Made by a program: the position numbers and the translations under genes. Below are positions 53,580 to 61,549 of a stretch of 61,549 nt of DNA, in pieces (positions within the stretch are counted from its first letter, which is position 1; every line of letters starts with the position of its first letter). The notes below the pieces were generated by a model. The model made no database searches. It saw nothing but the letters and a program-made list of their open reading frames with translations, and was not told the DNA's origin. The DNA lies in the NCBI GenBank assembly GCA_050247255.1, contig JBFWUM010000025.1, positions 1 to 61,549 on the forward strand. Reading direction: 5' to 3'. This DNA comes from JBFWUM01 sp050247255. Lineage in GTDB: Bacteria > Acidobacteriota > Vicinamibacteria > Vicinamibacterales > UBA2999.

Positions 53580-54925
53580 CGGCGTGCTCCGTTCGCGCCG
53601 CGCGGCACGATGTGGATCACGGTGCGGTTCTGCTCCGTGAAGTAAGTCCGCGCCACGCGCTGGACGTCGGCGGTAGTGGTGTTCACGAAGATGTCGAACT
53701 CGCCGTCGGCGGTCGTGATGTCGTTGTGGATGACCGCCGCGTGCGACAGGTGGGTGGCCTTCTCCTCGTTCGACTCGCGGCTGACGATGTAGTCGCGGGC
53801 GAACTGGTTCTTCGCCTGCTGCAGCTCGCGCTCGCTGATCGCCTCGTTGCGGAGCAGGTCGAACTCGGCGATGAGCGCCTGCTCGACCTCCTGCACGGTG
53901 CGTCCCGGCTGGACGATGGCCACGGCGTAGAACAGGTTGGGATCCTCGAGGATGTTGCCGCTGCCGAAGGCGCTGAGCGCCAGCCGCTTCTCGTAGATCA
54001 GCTTGCGCGGAATGCGCGCGCTCTGCCCGTCCGAGAGCACCTTCGACGTGATGTGCAGCGGGTAGGAGTCAGGATGGCCGTCGTAGGTGATGTGATACGC
54101 CACGATCACCGCCGGCAGCGGCCACTCCTCCTCGACGACGTAGCGCTCCTCCTGCGCCTGCGGCGGCTCGCGCGGGATGTCGCGCGGGACCGGGCGGCGC
54201 GCCTTTGGCACGCGGCCGAAGTACTGCGTCACCATCTGCAGCACCTGCGCCGAGTCGAAGTCGCCGACGACGGTCAGCACGGCGTTCTCGGGCACGTAAT
54301 AGGTCTGGTGGAACTCGCGCACGTCGCCGAGGCTGGCGGCCTCGAGGTCGGCCATGCTGCCGATCGTCTGGTGCTTGTAAGGGTGCGCGGTAAATGTCTT
54401 GTCGTAGATGATCTCGGCCAGCCGGCCGTACGGCTGGTTGTCGACGCGCATCCGCCGCTCTTCCTTCACCACCTCGCGCTCGCGGTTGAAGGCCTCGAAG
54501 TCGATGCGCAGCGTCGCCATGCGATCGGCTTCCATCCAGAGCGCCAGCGGCAGGTAATGCGACGGCACCGTCTCCCAGAACACCGTCTCGTCGTCGGTCG
54601 TGTAGGCGTTGCTGCGGCCGCCGACGCCGGCAATGATCGAGGTGTGAGAGTCGGGCTCGACGTTGCGCGACCCCTTGAACATCATGTGCTCGAAGAGATG
54701 CGCGAACCCGGTGCGCCCCGGCCGCTCGTTCTTCGACCCGACGTGATAGGTGAGGTTCACGTGGACGATCGGCGTCGAGTGATCCTCGGAGAGGATGACG
54801 CGCAGGCCGTTCGGCAGCGTCGTCATCTGGTACTGCAGCTTGGGCGGGCGCACCGCCGCCGACAGCGGACTGGTGGCGAGGAGGGTGGCCGCCGCGGTGA
54901 TGCAGGCCAGGAGCAGTCGGGTCAT
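53576..54925 (-). CDS. Active M16 zinc peptidase subunit
   Basis: A 449-residue exported peptidase with a signal peptide (about 1-23). The inverted zinc motif HLFEH is present in GFAHLFEHMMFKGS, with EEERR-type downstream Glu in VKEERRMRVDNQ. M16_C region follows. It is likely the catalytic half of a heterodimer with the inactive subunit, as in two-gene M16B systems. Start ATG 54925; its stop overlaps the ATG of the partner (ATGA), so both subunits are made together. Confidence 0.93.
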   Translation of the reverse strand: MTRLLLACITAAATLLATSPLSAAVRPPKLQYQMTTLPNGLRVILSEDHSTPIVHVNLTYHVGSKNERPGRTGFAHLFEHMMFKGSRNVEPDSHTSIIAGVGGRSNAYTTDDETVFWETVPSHYLPLALWMEADRMATLRIDFEAFNREREVVKEERRMRVDNQPYGRLAEIIYDKTFTAHPYKHQTIGSMADLEAASLGDVREFHQTYYVPENAVLTVVGDFDSAQVLQMVTQYFGRVPKARRPVPRDIPREPPQAQEERYVVEEEWPLPAVIVAYHITYDGHPDSYPLHITSKVLSDGQSARIPRKLIYEKRLALSAFGSGNILEDPNLFYAVAIVQPGRTVQEVEQALIAEFDLLRNEAISERELQQAKNQFARDYIVSRESNEEKATHLSHAAVIHNDITTADGEFDIFVNTTTADVQRVARTYFTEQNRTVIHIVPRGANGARR

Positions 54926-54935
54926 GGGCGTATTC

Positions 54936-55739
54936 TCACTTGCTGACGAGCCTGAAACCAACGGTGAACCAGTTCGCCGTGAAGAACTCGAGGGGATCCG
55001 GGTCGGTGCGACGCTCGACGGCGACGAACAGCTCAGCTGCGGCGCCGCGGCCGTCGAGCCGGATGCCGCCTTCCCCCCGCGCGCCTGTCTGCATCCCGCG
55101 ATCCCGGCTGCCGTCGGTGCCGACCAGGCGCACCGTCCCGCCGGCGATGGCGCTCATCACGCGAGTCAACGGCTGACGAAGCCTCACCTCGCCCTCGGCA
55201 TCCCACGTGTAGTCGACGTAGGACTTGAAGATGACTTTGCGGACCTCGGCGCGCGCATCGTAGCCGAGGTCGCCCGCCGTCCCGATGCGCCGCACGCGGG
55301 CACCCAGCATGTTCCAGTCGATGGCAAAGCGCTTGGGCCGGTCGCTCAGGTGACGCGACTCGTGATGGAACACGCCGCCGATCTCCAGTCCCGCGGCGCG
55401 CCCGACGAGGACGCCGCCAAGCAGGTAGTTGCCGTGGCTCGGGTCGAACCGGCGGAACTGCTCGCCGAGAATCGCCTGGTAGTTCGCGTAGAACGTGCCG
55501 CGCCCCGCGCCGAAGTCGACCAGGTCGATCTCGCCGCCGAACTGCGTGTCCCAGACGAAACGGTCGTCGTCGCCCGACAGGTGCTCGGCGTTGAGGTGAA
55601 AGGCGAACCGCGAGAGGAACGCCGGGTCGCCGGGGCTCGGCGCCTGCTCTTGAGACGCCGGGAACGGAGGCGCGGTCTGCGCCGCGAGCGGCGCCGCGCC
55701 CGCCAGCAGCGCGGCCACCATCAGCACACATCGGGTCAC
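54936..55739 (-). CDS. Putative outer-membrane barrel protein
   Basis: A 267-residue protein with a signal peptide (about 1-21, AAPLAAQ), then alternating polar and hydrophobic strands with aromatic girdles (FYANYQAILGEQFRRFD, AGLEIGGVFHHESRH) ending in FRLVSK. This fits an outer-membrane barrel resembling DUF1207-type proteins; the assignment is weak. Start GTG 55739 overlaps the lpxD stop (GTGA). The following active M16 gene starts ten bases later. Confidence 0.6.
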   Translation of the reverse strand: MTRCVLMVAALLAGAAPLAAQTAPPFPASQEQAPSPGDPAFLSRFAFHLNAEHLSGDDDRFVWDTQFGGEIDLVDFGAGRGTFYANYQAILGEQFRRFDPSHGNYLLGGVLVGRAAGLEIGGVFHHESRHLSDRPKRFAIDWNMLGARVRRIGTAGDLGYDARAEVRKVIFKSYVDYTWDAEGEVRLRQPLTRVMSAIAGGTVRLVGTDGSRDRGMQTGARGEGGIRLDGRGAAAELFVAVERRTDPDPLEFFTANWFTVGFRLVSK

Positions 55740-56785
55740 GAGTCTTGGTCTCCGGAGGGTCGCCCGGCGCGCGCATCCAGCGCGGCAACGCGGGCCTCGA
55801 GCTCTTCGAGCCGTTTCTTCAATTCCGGCAGCCGCCGAAACACCGCTGAGGAGCGGCGCCAGTCGCGGTTGTCGATCGCAGGATAGCCGGCAATTCTCGA
55901 CCCCGGCTCCACCGAGTTGGTAATGCCGGTCTGGCCGACGGCCACGGTGCCGCGGCCGATCGTCAGGTGGCCGCCGACGCCGACCTGGCCGCCGAAGATC
56001 ACGTCGTCGCCAATCTCGGTGCTGCCGGCCACGCCGACCTGCGCCGCCATCAGCACGTTGCGTCCGACGGAGACGCCGTGGCCAAGCATCACGAGGTTGT
56101 CGATTTTCGTCCCTGCCTTGATCCGCGTCTCGCCCACCGCCGGCCGGTCGACGGTCGTGTTCGCCCCCAGCTCCACATCGTCCTCGATGACGACCCTGGC
56201 GACCTGGGGAATCTTTTCGTGCGAGCCGTCACCGCGACGGACGAAGCCGTAGCCGTCGCCGCCGACCACGACCCCGTTCTGCAGGACAACGCGGTCGCCA
56301 AGCTGGATGCGCTCGCGAATCGACACGTTCGAGTGGATCACGCAGTCGGCGCCGATGCGCGTGCCCGGGCCGATCGTCACGTTGGGAAAGATCACCGTGC
56401 GCGGGCCGATCACCACCCCTTCGCCGATCGCCACGAAGGCGCCGACTGACACGCCGTCGCCGAGCGTGGCATCAGCGGCGACCGCCGCCAGCCGGTGGAC
56501 GCCCGGCGCGGGACGCCAGTCCGGCGCGAACAGCCCAACCGCCCGGGCGAACGCCAGGTAGGGATCGCGGGCGCGCAGCATGGCGCAGGGAGCCGCCGGC
56601 GCATCCTCGCGCAGGATCACGGCCGCGGCGCGTGTCGCGCCGAGCGCGGCCGCGTACTTCGGATTGGCCAGGAACGTCAGGTCGGACGGCCCTGCGTCCT
56701 GGATGCCGGCCACGCCGGTGATCTCCAGGTCGCCATCACCGTCCAGGCGGCAGTCGAGGCGGGCGGCCAGCTCGCGTAAGGTCAA
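55736..56785 (-). CDS. lpxD: UDP-3-O-acyl-glucosamine N-acyltransferase LpxD
   Basis: A 349-residue left-handed beta-helix acyltransferase. An N-terminal uridine-binding domain (TLRELAARL to about 100) is followed by many hexapeptide repeats (IGPRTVIFPNVTIGPGTRIG type), catalytic His in LGHGVSVG, and a C-terminal coiled helix (KKRLEELEARVAALDAR). It adds the second acyl chain in lipid A synthesis. Start TTG 56785 is preferred, because the longer frame upstream runs through a REP-like palindrome. Confidence 0.93.
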   Translation of the reverse strand: MTLRELAARLDCRLDGDGDLEITGVAGIQDAGPSDLTFLANPKYAAALGATRAAAVILREDAPAAPCAMLRARDPYLAFARAVGLFAPDWRPAPGVHRLAAVAADATLGDGVSVGAFVAIGEGVVIGPRTVIFPNVTIGPGTRIGADCVIHSNVSIRERIQLGDRVVLQNGVVVGGDGYGFVRRGDGSHEKIPQVARVVIEDDVELGANTTVDRPAVGETRIKAGTKIDNLVMLGHGVSVGRNVLMAAQVGVAGSTEIGDDVIFGGQVGVGGHLTIGRGTVAVGQTGITNSVEPGSRIAGYPAIDNRDWRRSSAVFRRLPELKKRLEELEARVAALDARAGRPSGDQDS

Positions 56786-56810
56786 CGGGACTGCAGAATA
56801 CCACCCTCCC

Positions 56811-56833
56811 GTGGTGTCCGCCTTCAGGCGGAC
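56811..56833. repeat. REP-like palindrome upstream of lpxD
   Basis: GTGGT followed by the perfect stem GTCCGCC/GGCGGAC around CTTCAG. Same orientation as copy 2 in the M16 gene; here it is non-coding. Confidence 0.85.
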
Positions 56834-56837
56834 CGTC

Positions 56838-57536
56838 TCACGCGTGACGCACCGCGACGCGGTCGAAGAACGTGGCCAGGTGCTGCAGCCGCAGGTGCCC
56901 GGCGATTTCGTGCAGCCGGGCATCGCGGGCCCGCGGGGTGACGCCGAGCAGCGCGCGCAGCTCGGTCAGCCGCGGCGACGGCTCGCTGCGCCAGGTGACA
57001 CGGCGCAGGCCGGCGGTCGCGCCGCGCAGCGAGAACCAGTGGCCGGCAACCCGAAAGCCGAAGTAGAGCGCCGGCAGGTTGGCGACGCCGGGAATGATCA
57101 GGAAGAGCGGGCCGAGCACGACGACCGACAGCACGAGGGCGATGCCGTCGATCACCACCCAGCGCCGATGTCGTTCGTAGTCGCGCTGCAGGATACGACG
57201 CACGAGCGTCTGCGCCTGCTCCGCGGTGATGTCGTCGGGATGGGCCAGCGTGACTGCCGTCTCGCGCTGCAGGTTCCAGAGCAGCCGCTGCTCGGCGATA
57301 CGTTCGGCGACCCAGGCAAGAATGCGGTCCTGCAGCCGCTCGCGCCAGGTGCCGGTGGTGCCGATCGGCGCGCCCCGCTGGCGCCGCTCCTCCGCCGAAC
57401 GCAGATACGCGTTGACCTTGTCACGCCAGCGGGCAACGAGGCCGCCGCCCGGGGCAGCGGCGTCGGCGGGCACGATCACCGTTTCACAGTAGAGCTCGTA
57501 GCGATCGTGCCCGGTCGGGATAACGAAGACGTCCAT
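56838..57536 (-). CDS. Putative Mit_KHE1-like membrane protein
   Basis: A 232-residue protein. The opening MDVFVIPTGHDRYELYCE resembles the Mit_KHE1 family (mitochondrial K+/H+ exchange related) also seen in bacteria. It then has a charged helical region and two central membrane helices (about 131-150 and 153-172). The bacterial role is unknown, so the family label is tentative. Its ATG lies right next to a large inverted heptamer hairpin, which would be in its leader. Confidence 0.55.
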   Translation of the reverse strand: MDVFVIPTGHDRYELYCETVIVPADAAAPGGGLVARWRDKVNAYLRSAEERRQRGAPIGTTGTWRERLQDRILAWVAERIAEQRLLWNLQRETAVTLAHPDDITAEQAQTLVRRILQRDYERHRRWVVIDGIALVLSVVVLGPLFLIIPGVANLPALYFGFRVAGHWFSLRGATAGLRRVTWRSEPSPRLTELRALLGVTPRARDARLHEIAGHLRLQHLATFFDRVAVRHA

Positions 57537-57540
57537 TCAG

Positions 57541-57665
57541 TCGGCAGTCGGCAGTGGGCAGTCGGCAGTGGGCAGTGGGCAGTCGGCAGAGGCGATCGGA
57601 TTATCCAGGTACTTTACTGCCGACTGCCGACCGCCGACTGCCCACTGCCGACCGCCGACTGCAGA
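57541..57665. repeat. Inverted 7 x 7-bp array (TCGGCAG/TGGGCAG)
   Basis: Seven units at 57541-57589 (TCGGCAG or TGGGCAG) face seven units at 57617-57665 (CTGCCGA/CCGCCGA/CTGCCCA) around a 27-base loop. It starts five bases upstream of the Mit_KHE1-like ATG and ends two bases before the small membrane gene's stop. Confidence 0.95.
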
Positions 57666-57666
57666 C

Positions 57667-57816
57667 TCAGATGACGGTGCGCCGGCCGCTGATGAGATTC
57701 ACCAGGAACAGCACCAGCGCGATCACGAGCAGCACGTGGATGATGCCGCCGGCGACGTCGAACGCGAAGCCGAGCACCCAGAACAGCACCAACAGCACGA
57801 TGAGCGTCCAGAGCAT
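57667..57816 (-). CDS. lmo0937-family small membrane protein
   Basis: A 49-residue protein of two membrane helices (about 2-18 and 24-42) with the family ending LINLISGRRTVI-like (VNLISGRRT). AGGAGG upstream of ATG 57816 fixes the start; a longer frame upstream is rejected. The function is unknown; such proteins respond to envelope stress in other bacteria. It is codirectional with the Mit_KHE1-like gene downstream and the PLC-like gene upstream. Confidence 0.8.
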   Translation of the reverse strand: MLWTLIVLLVLFWVLGFAFDVAGGIIHVLLVIALVLFLVNLISGRRTVI

Positions 57817-57859
57817 GCGTAGTCCTCCTGCCCTGGATAGACGGCAATCGGTGTACCAG

Positions 57860-58747
57860 CTAGCGGCGACGGCGCTGGACTGGCGCCTGCGGCTCAACCG
57901 GCACGGCCGGCTTCCCCGCCGCTTCCCACGCGCCGGCGATCATCGCGGCCACGGCGGCAATCGAATCGTTCAGCCGCCGCTCCATGACGCCGCGGGCGCC
58001 GGCAAAGAACGCCTCATAGTACGCATCGTCGTAGACGTCGCGGTCGCCGATCGCTTTCTTGTCGGCGTCGAGAATCGTCGGGGCAAGCCGCGTGTCCTCG
58101 AGCGCCGCATCAAAGATGAAATCGCGCGGGTTCATGACCGGCGGAATGGCGGCCGGCGCAATCCGCAGCTGGTTCCGGTAGCGCTCGAACAGCGTCGCCT
58201 CGAACCGGGCGTGCACGCCCGTCTGCCCCGACAGCTGCCCGTTGTAGTTGGCGACGCCGTGGAATGGCTGGTGGGCGTCCGAGACGTAATGCGACATCCA
58301 TGCCGCGTAATTGAGGATGTTGGCGCGGCCGAAGGCATTCTGCGGATACGCCTCGAACGCCCGCCGCAGGTTGCCCCACATCTCGGCCGTGCGCCACGGA
58401 ATCAGGCCGTTGTCGCGCACCACCTCGACGCCGAATTTCTGCACCGCCACGTCGTAGTCGCGCGGCAGCGCCGTAAACGGGTACGGACCGTAGATCGGCA
58501 CGTCGAAGTCGAGGAAGTGATTCGGATCTTCCTGCCCGAAGCCGGCGACGCGCCAGGTATCGGGATCGATCATCCGTTCGACGACGCGCGCCCGGTAGCG
58601 ATCGAACAGCGGCCGGATCTCCGCCGGCAGGAGGTCGATGGCGCGGTCCATGATGAAGTAGTGCGCCTCGGAGCCCCAGGCGAAGGCGGGGCGTGGCGCC
58701 AGCACGACCGCCAGGGCCACGGCGGCAAGCGTGAGCAATCTCGGCAT
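57860..58747 (-). CDS. Exported S1/P1-nuclease / phospholipase C-like protein
   Basis: A 295-residue protein with a signal peptide (about 1-23). Cleavage after AFA would leave an N-terminal Trp (WGSEAHYFI), the trinuclear zinc-site start of the P1-nuclease/PLC fold. HYVSDAHQPFHG supplies the central zinc ligands. The fold covers nucleases and phospholipases, so the substrate is open. It is divergent from the endonuclease IV gene over 18 bp; the C-terminal tail is Pro/Arg-rich. Confidence 0.85.
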   Translation of the reverse strand: MPRLLTLAAVALAVVLAPRPAFAWGSEAHYFIMDRAIDLLPAEIRPLFDRYRARVVERMIDPDTWRVAGFGQEDPNHFLDFDVPIYGPYPFTALPRDYDVAVQKFGVEVVRDNGLIPWRTAEMWGNLRRAFEAYPQNAFGRANILNYAAWMSHYVSDAHQPFHGVANYNGQLSGQTGVHARFEATLFERYRNQLRIAPAAIPPVMNPRDFIFDAALEDTRLAPTILDADKKAIGDRDVYDDAYYEAFFAGARGVMERRLNDSIAAVAAMIAGAWEAAGKPAVPVEPQAPVQRRRR

Positions 58748-58765
58748 AGGAGAATTATCAACGGA

Positions 58766-59641
58766 ATGCGAATCGGCGCGCACATGTCGGTGGCGGGAGG
58801 GGTCACCAAAGCCATCGACCGGGCCGTGGTCCACGGCTGCGAGGCGCTGCAGATATTCACCAAGAACGGCAGCCAGTGGCGCGGCAAGCCGCTCGACCCG
58901 GCGGAGATCCGGCTGTTCCGCCGCCGCATCGAGGAAACCGGGATTGCCCCGGTCGTCTCCCACGCCAGCTATTTGATCAACCTGGCGACGACCGTCCCGG
59001 CGCTCCGCGAGCAGTCGCTGGCGGCCTTCGCCGACGAACTCGATCGCGCCGAGACCCTCGGGCTGCTCGGCGTCGTCATCCACCCGGGCACCTGCACCGC
59101 CGGGAGCGACGAGGACGCGCTGGCGCTGATCGCGGACGCGATCCGCGCGACGCTGACGGCGAGGCCGCGCCGCAAGACCATGGTGCTGCTGGAACACACG
59201 GCCGGCCAGGGACGCACGCTGGCGTATACGTTCGAGCACCTCGCGGCCATCCTCGAACACCTCGACGGCTCGCCTCGCGTGGGGGTCTGCCTCGACACCT
59301 GCCACCTGGTGGCATCCGGCTACGACATCGTGTCGGCCGACGGCTATGCCGGGACCTTCGACCGCTTCGAACAGCTCGTGGGGCTCGACCGGCTGCGGGT
59401 CTTTCACGGCAACGACTCGAAGAAACCGTGCGGCAGCCGCGTCGATCGCCACGAGCACATCGGCGAGGGCTGCCTGGGCCTGGAGCCGTTCCGCCGCATC
59501 CTCCACGACCCGCGCTTCGCCGGTCTGCCGATGCTGATCGAGACGCAGAAGTCCCGCGGCGTCGAGCGCGCGGGGGCGATCGTCGAAGATCCCTTGGATA
59601 AGAGGAATCTGGAGACCTTACGGAGACTCAGAGATGGTTAA
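58766..59641 (+). CDS. nfo: Endonuclease IV (AP endonuclease)
   Basis: A 291-residue TIM-barrel zinc enzyme for abasic-site repair. MRIGAHMSVAGGV at the N-terminus, VIHPGTCTAG, LLEHTAGQG, LDTCHLVASGYD, HGNDSKKPCGSRVDRHEHIG and LIETQK are all present. It is preceded by a weak Shine-Dalgarno. Its TAA is the first of two mirrored stop codons within the 59637-59719 inverted repeat. Confidence 0.96.
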   Translation: MRIGAHMSVAGGVTKAIDRAVVHGCEALQIFTKNGSQWRGKPLDPAEIRLFRRRIEETGIAPVVSHASYLINLATTVPALREQSLAAFADELDRAETLGLLGVVIHPGTCTAGSDEDALALIADAIRATLTARPRRKTMVLLEHTAGQGRTLAYTFEHLAAILEHLDGSPRVGVCLDTCHLVASGYDIVSADGYAGTFDRFEQLVGLDRLRVFHGNDSKKPCGSRVDRHEHIGEGCLGLEPFRRILHDPRFAGLPMLIETQKSRGVERAGAIVEDPLDKRNLETLRRLRDG

Positions 59642-59719
59642 CCACGACGGCCACGAAGGACACGAAGGAAGAAAACACCTGGGAACCTTCGTGCTCTTCG
59701 TGTTTTTCGTGGTTAATCC
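59637..59719. terminator. Inverted repeat with both stops (nfo and YdjM-like)
   Basis: GGTTAACCACGAC with CACGAAGGA repeats (59637-59668) faces CCTTCGTG-type repeats ending TTCGTGGTTAATCC (59686-59719). The TAA stops of the two convergent genes lie at its ends. It probably terminates both. Confidence 0.8.
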
Positions 59720-60642
59720 TTGAGGACGACAGACGCGCTGAAATTCGCGCCCCGCGGGATCGGGCGCTGCGGGAGGAAGCGCATGTCGCCGACGGACACG
59801 CGCGTGCCGCCGTCGGCAGGCTCGATCGTCCAGAACGGGAAGCGCGACCAGACGAGGAACCCGTCCATGGCGCCGGTCGCCCTGGCCGCGGCCACGCGAC
59901 TGTCGGCCTCACGCTTCTCCACCATCTCGGGGTCGAACCGCACTTCCGGCGGCAGCCAGTTGAAGGTGCCGGTCACGTAGCGTTCGCCGGCGTCGAGCAC
60001 GACGGTCCGCTGCAGCGGCGTGACCGGCTGCGGGCCAACCATCAGGGCGCGCGGCGGCGCGCCGTTGGCGGCGGTCCAGGCGTCGCTGACGATGTCGCGC
60101 GCAGCGCGGGCGCTCATCAGCATCACGGCGACGTAGAGGCCGGCAACCGCGAGCGCCGTCCGCGCCGGGCGAACCGATCGTTGCCGGCGGGCCATCCAGA
60201 CGCCGGCGCCGAGCGCCAGCCAGAGCCACGGGTCGATGATGAACAGCGTGTCTCCATAGAACCAGCGCCGGTCGAACGGAAACAGCAGCCGGATGCCGTA
60301 GTTGTTGAGGAAATCCATGAAGACGTGCAGCAGGAGGCCGAGGTACGCCATCAACAGCAGGCTGCCGAACCTGGCCGGGGCGGCCCCGGGGCGCGGTGCC
60401 AGGCGGCGCGCCGCGAGGTACATCCCGGCGGCGAGCGCCAGTGGCAGCATGGCCTGGGCGAGCGTGCCGTGCGTCCAGCCGCGGCGGAAAGCGATCGACG
60501 GCACGCTCGTCGCGAAAACCAGGACATCGAGGTCCGGCAGGTTGGACGCGACCATTAATGTCGCCGAGCCCAGCCGTGAGCGGCGCTTCAGGCCCGCCTC
60601 GCCGAGCGCGGCACCGACCAGGGTGTGACACAGGTTGTCCAT
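59713..60642 (-). CDS. YdjM-like membrane-bound metal-dependent hydrolase
   Basis: A 309-residue protein of the YdjM/DUF457 group. MDNLCHTLVGAALGEAG, SNLPDLDVL, WTHGTLAQ and HVFMDFLNNYGIRLL carry the His/Asp metal-site residues between membrane helices. About five membrane helices are followed by a C-terminal extracytoplasmic domain of about 130 residues. The activity is unproven. It is divergent from the GDSL gene over 16 bp. Confidence 0.85.
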   Translation of the reverse strand: MDNLCHTLVGAALGEAGLKRRSRLGSATLMVASNLPDLDVLVFATSVPSIAFRRGWTHGTLAQAMLPLALAAGMYLAARRLAPRPGAAPARFGSLLLMAYLGLLLHVFMDFLNNYGIRLLFPFDRRWFYGDTLFIIDPWLWLALGAGVWMARRQRSVRPARTALAVAGLYVAVMLMSARAARDIVSDAWTAANGAPPRALMVGPQPVTPLQRTVVLDAGERYVTGTFNWLPPEVRFDPEMVEKREADSRVAAARATGAMDGFLVWSRFPFWTIEPADGGTRVSVGDMRFLPQRPIPRGANFSASVVLKD

Positions 60643-60658
60643 GCGGCATCATTATCAA

Positions 60659-61549
60659 GTGAACAGACCCGCCTGGCTTGTGATGCTGGTGCTGGCCACC
60701 CTGGCCAGCGGCTGCGAGACGATTCGCGACGCCTTCACGCCATCGCCGTCGTCGCCGGCGATCGGTCCCCCCGCGGCCGGCGCGGCGATCTCCTACGCCG
60801 CCATTGGCGCCAGCGACGCGCTCGGCATCGGCGGTTCGGCGCCGTGCCAGCTGTTCACCGCGTGCGAGGGAGGGACGGGGTACGTGCAGCGGCTCACGCG
60901 CGAGCTGCGCGCACGGAATCACGAGACGACACTGGTGAACCTCGGCATCCCGGCGGCGGTGCTGAGCCCGGCCATCCACGACCTGGCGCGGACGCACAAC
61001 CGCGACGTGCCCGCCAACTTCATCGATCACGCCCTGACGTTCGTGCCGGCCAGCGCCACGCTGGTTACCGTCTTCGGCGGCGCCAACGATGCCAACGCGG
61101 TCGGGGATGCGATGCGGAAGGGGGCGGGCAGCTCGAACCTGAAGGCGTTCGCCGACGAACAGATCCAGGCGTTCGGGCGCGACTACGACCGGCTGGTGCG
61201 CGGCATCCGCGAGCGAGCGCCCAACGCGTTCATCATCGTCATCAACCTGCCGAACCTGGCGACCATGCCCTACGCCTCCGGCTACACGCCGCAGGAGAAG
61301 CAGGTGTTGCAGCACCTGGCGGTGGGATTCACGCGGGAGGCCAACAGCCAGGCCGGCAGCGGCATCGTCGTGCTGGACTTGATGTGCGATGCGTCCGCGT
61401 ATGACGCCTCACGGGTGGCCTCGGACGGCTTCCATCCGAACGACGCCGGCTACGAATATCTGACCCAGCGGCTGCTCGCCATCGTCAACGGGGCGTCGAC
61501 GTCGGCCTCGTCGTCCTGCGCGGCGATGAACGTGTTCCCGGCGCTCTAG
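60659..61549 (+). CDS. SGNH/GDSL-family lipoprotein hydrolase
   Basis: A 296-residue lipoprotein with a signal ending in LASGC. SGNH blocks are visible: GASDALGIG (nucleophile Ser; block I, a GDSL variant), VFGGANDAN (block III Asn) and DGFHPNDAGY (Asp-x-x-His). It is an esterase or acylhydrolase at the membrane or periplasm. GTG 60659 is chosen; an upstream TTG would overlap the divergent gene. The stop is the last codon of the window. Confidence 0.88.
   Translation: MNRPAWLVMLVLATLASGCETIRDAFTPSPSSPAIGPPAAGAAISYAAIGASDALGIGGSAPCQLFTACEGGTGYVQRLTRELRARNHETTLVNLGIPAAVLSPAIHDLARTHNRDVPANFIDHALTFVPASATLVTVFGGANDANAVGDAMRKGAGSSNLKAFADEQIQAFGRDYDRLVRGIRERAPNAFIIVINLPNLATMPYASGYTPQEKQVLQHLAVGFTREANSQAGSGIVVLDLMCDASAYDASRVASDGFHPNDAGYEYLTQRLLAIVNGASTSASSSCAAMNVFPAL

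Overview
The window is a dense, high-GC chromosomal segment from a Gram-negative (diderm) bacterium; lpxB, lpxD and several predicted outer-membrane or periplasmic proteins support this. Best guess is an uncultured Acidobacteriota member near Vicinamibacteria. That guess rests on a subtilase with many DNIVWGN repeats, DUF6526, DUF6152 and DUF3501 proteins, and intergenic 7-8 bp tandem arrays; it is not proven here. There are no rRNA, tRNA, CRISPR, phage or insertion-sequence genes. Two 100-base N runs are assembly gaps, both inside or beside repeats.

Layout. 1-3.5 kb: a PerR-like regulator divergent from rubrerythrin with a near-perfect Fur/PerR operator between them, then an Fe-S/CCG oxidoreductase, DUF3501 and DUF6526. 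3.5-10.2 kb: flippase, methyltransferase, GYF-AIM24 protein, DUF533 protein, ABC exporter, apaG. 10.2-14.3 kb: UbiD-family decarboxylase, DinB-like protein, ettA. 14.4-22.1 kb: repeat subtilase coupled to a GNAT, large M16 peptidase, dut, DNA polymerase IV. 22.1-31.6 kb: tandem cyclophilin, ExeA-like ATPase, rsgA, DUF1499, TerC operon, ferredoxin, mreB, a small gene behind a sigma-54-like promoter, typA. 31.7-36.7 kb: HD-GYP regulator, NarL-type two-component pair, sialidase-like lipoprotein, DUF6152. 36.7-49.4 kb: a colinear, almost gapless minus-strand run (osmolyte/ergothioneine-type ABC transporter, five overlapping membrane/ankyrin-like genes, aconitase, GNAT, queG, yqgE, M49-like peptidase). 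49.5-57.8 kb: lpxB, an inactive/active M16 pair, a barrel-like protein, lpxD and small membrane proteins. 57.8-61.5 kb: P1-nuclease/PLC-like protein, endonuclease IV, YdjM-like protein, GDSL lipoprotein.

The most unusual feature is the DNA between and inside the genes. At least ten arrays with 7-8 bp units, all of different unit sequence and many arranged as inverted pairs, sit at gene borders. In places they supply coding sequence: a signal peptide (M16), a start codon (DNA polymerase IV) and possibly an N-terminus (LpxB). A second family of short palindromes with a CTGAAG/CTTCAG centre and a GCCAC or GCTCC flank occurs six times, three within reading frames (M16 interior, M49-like N-terminus, Fe-S protein C-terminus). 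A 222-bp cruciform with side hairpins has a half copy 4.5 kb away. Several convergent pairs have both stop codons inside the ends of one palindrome.
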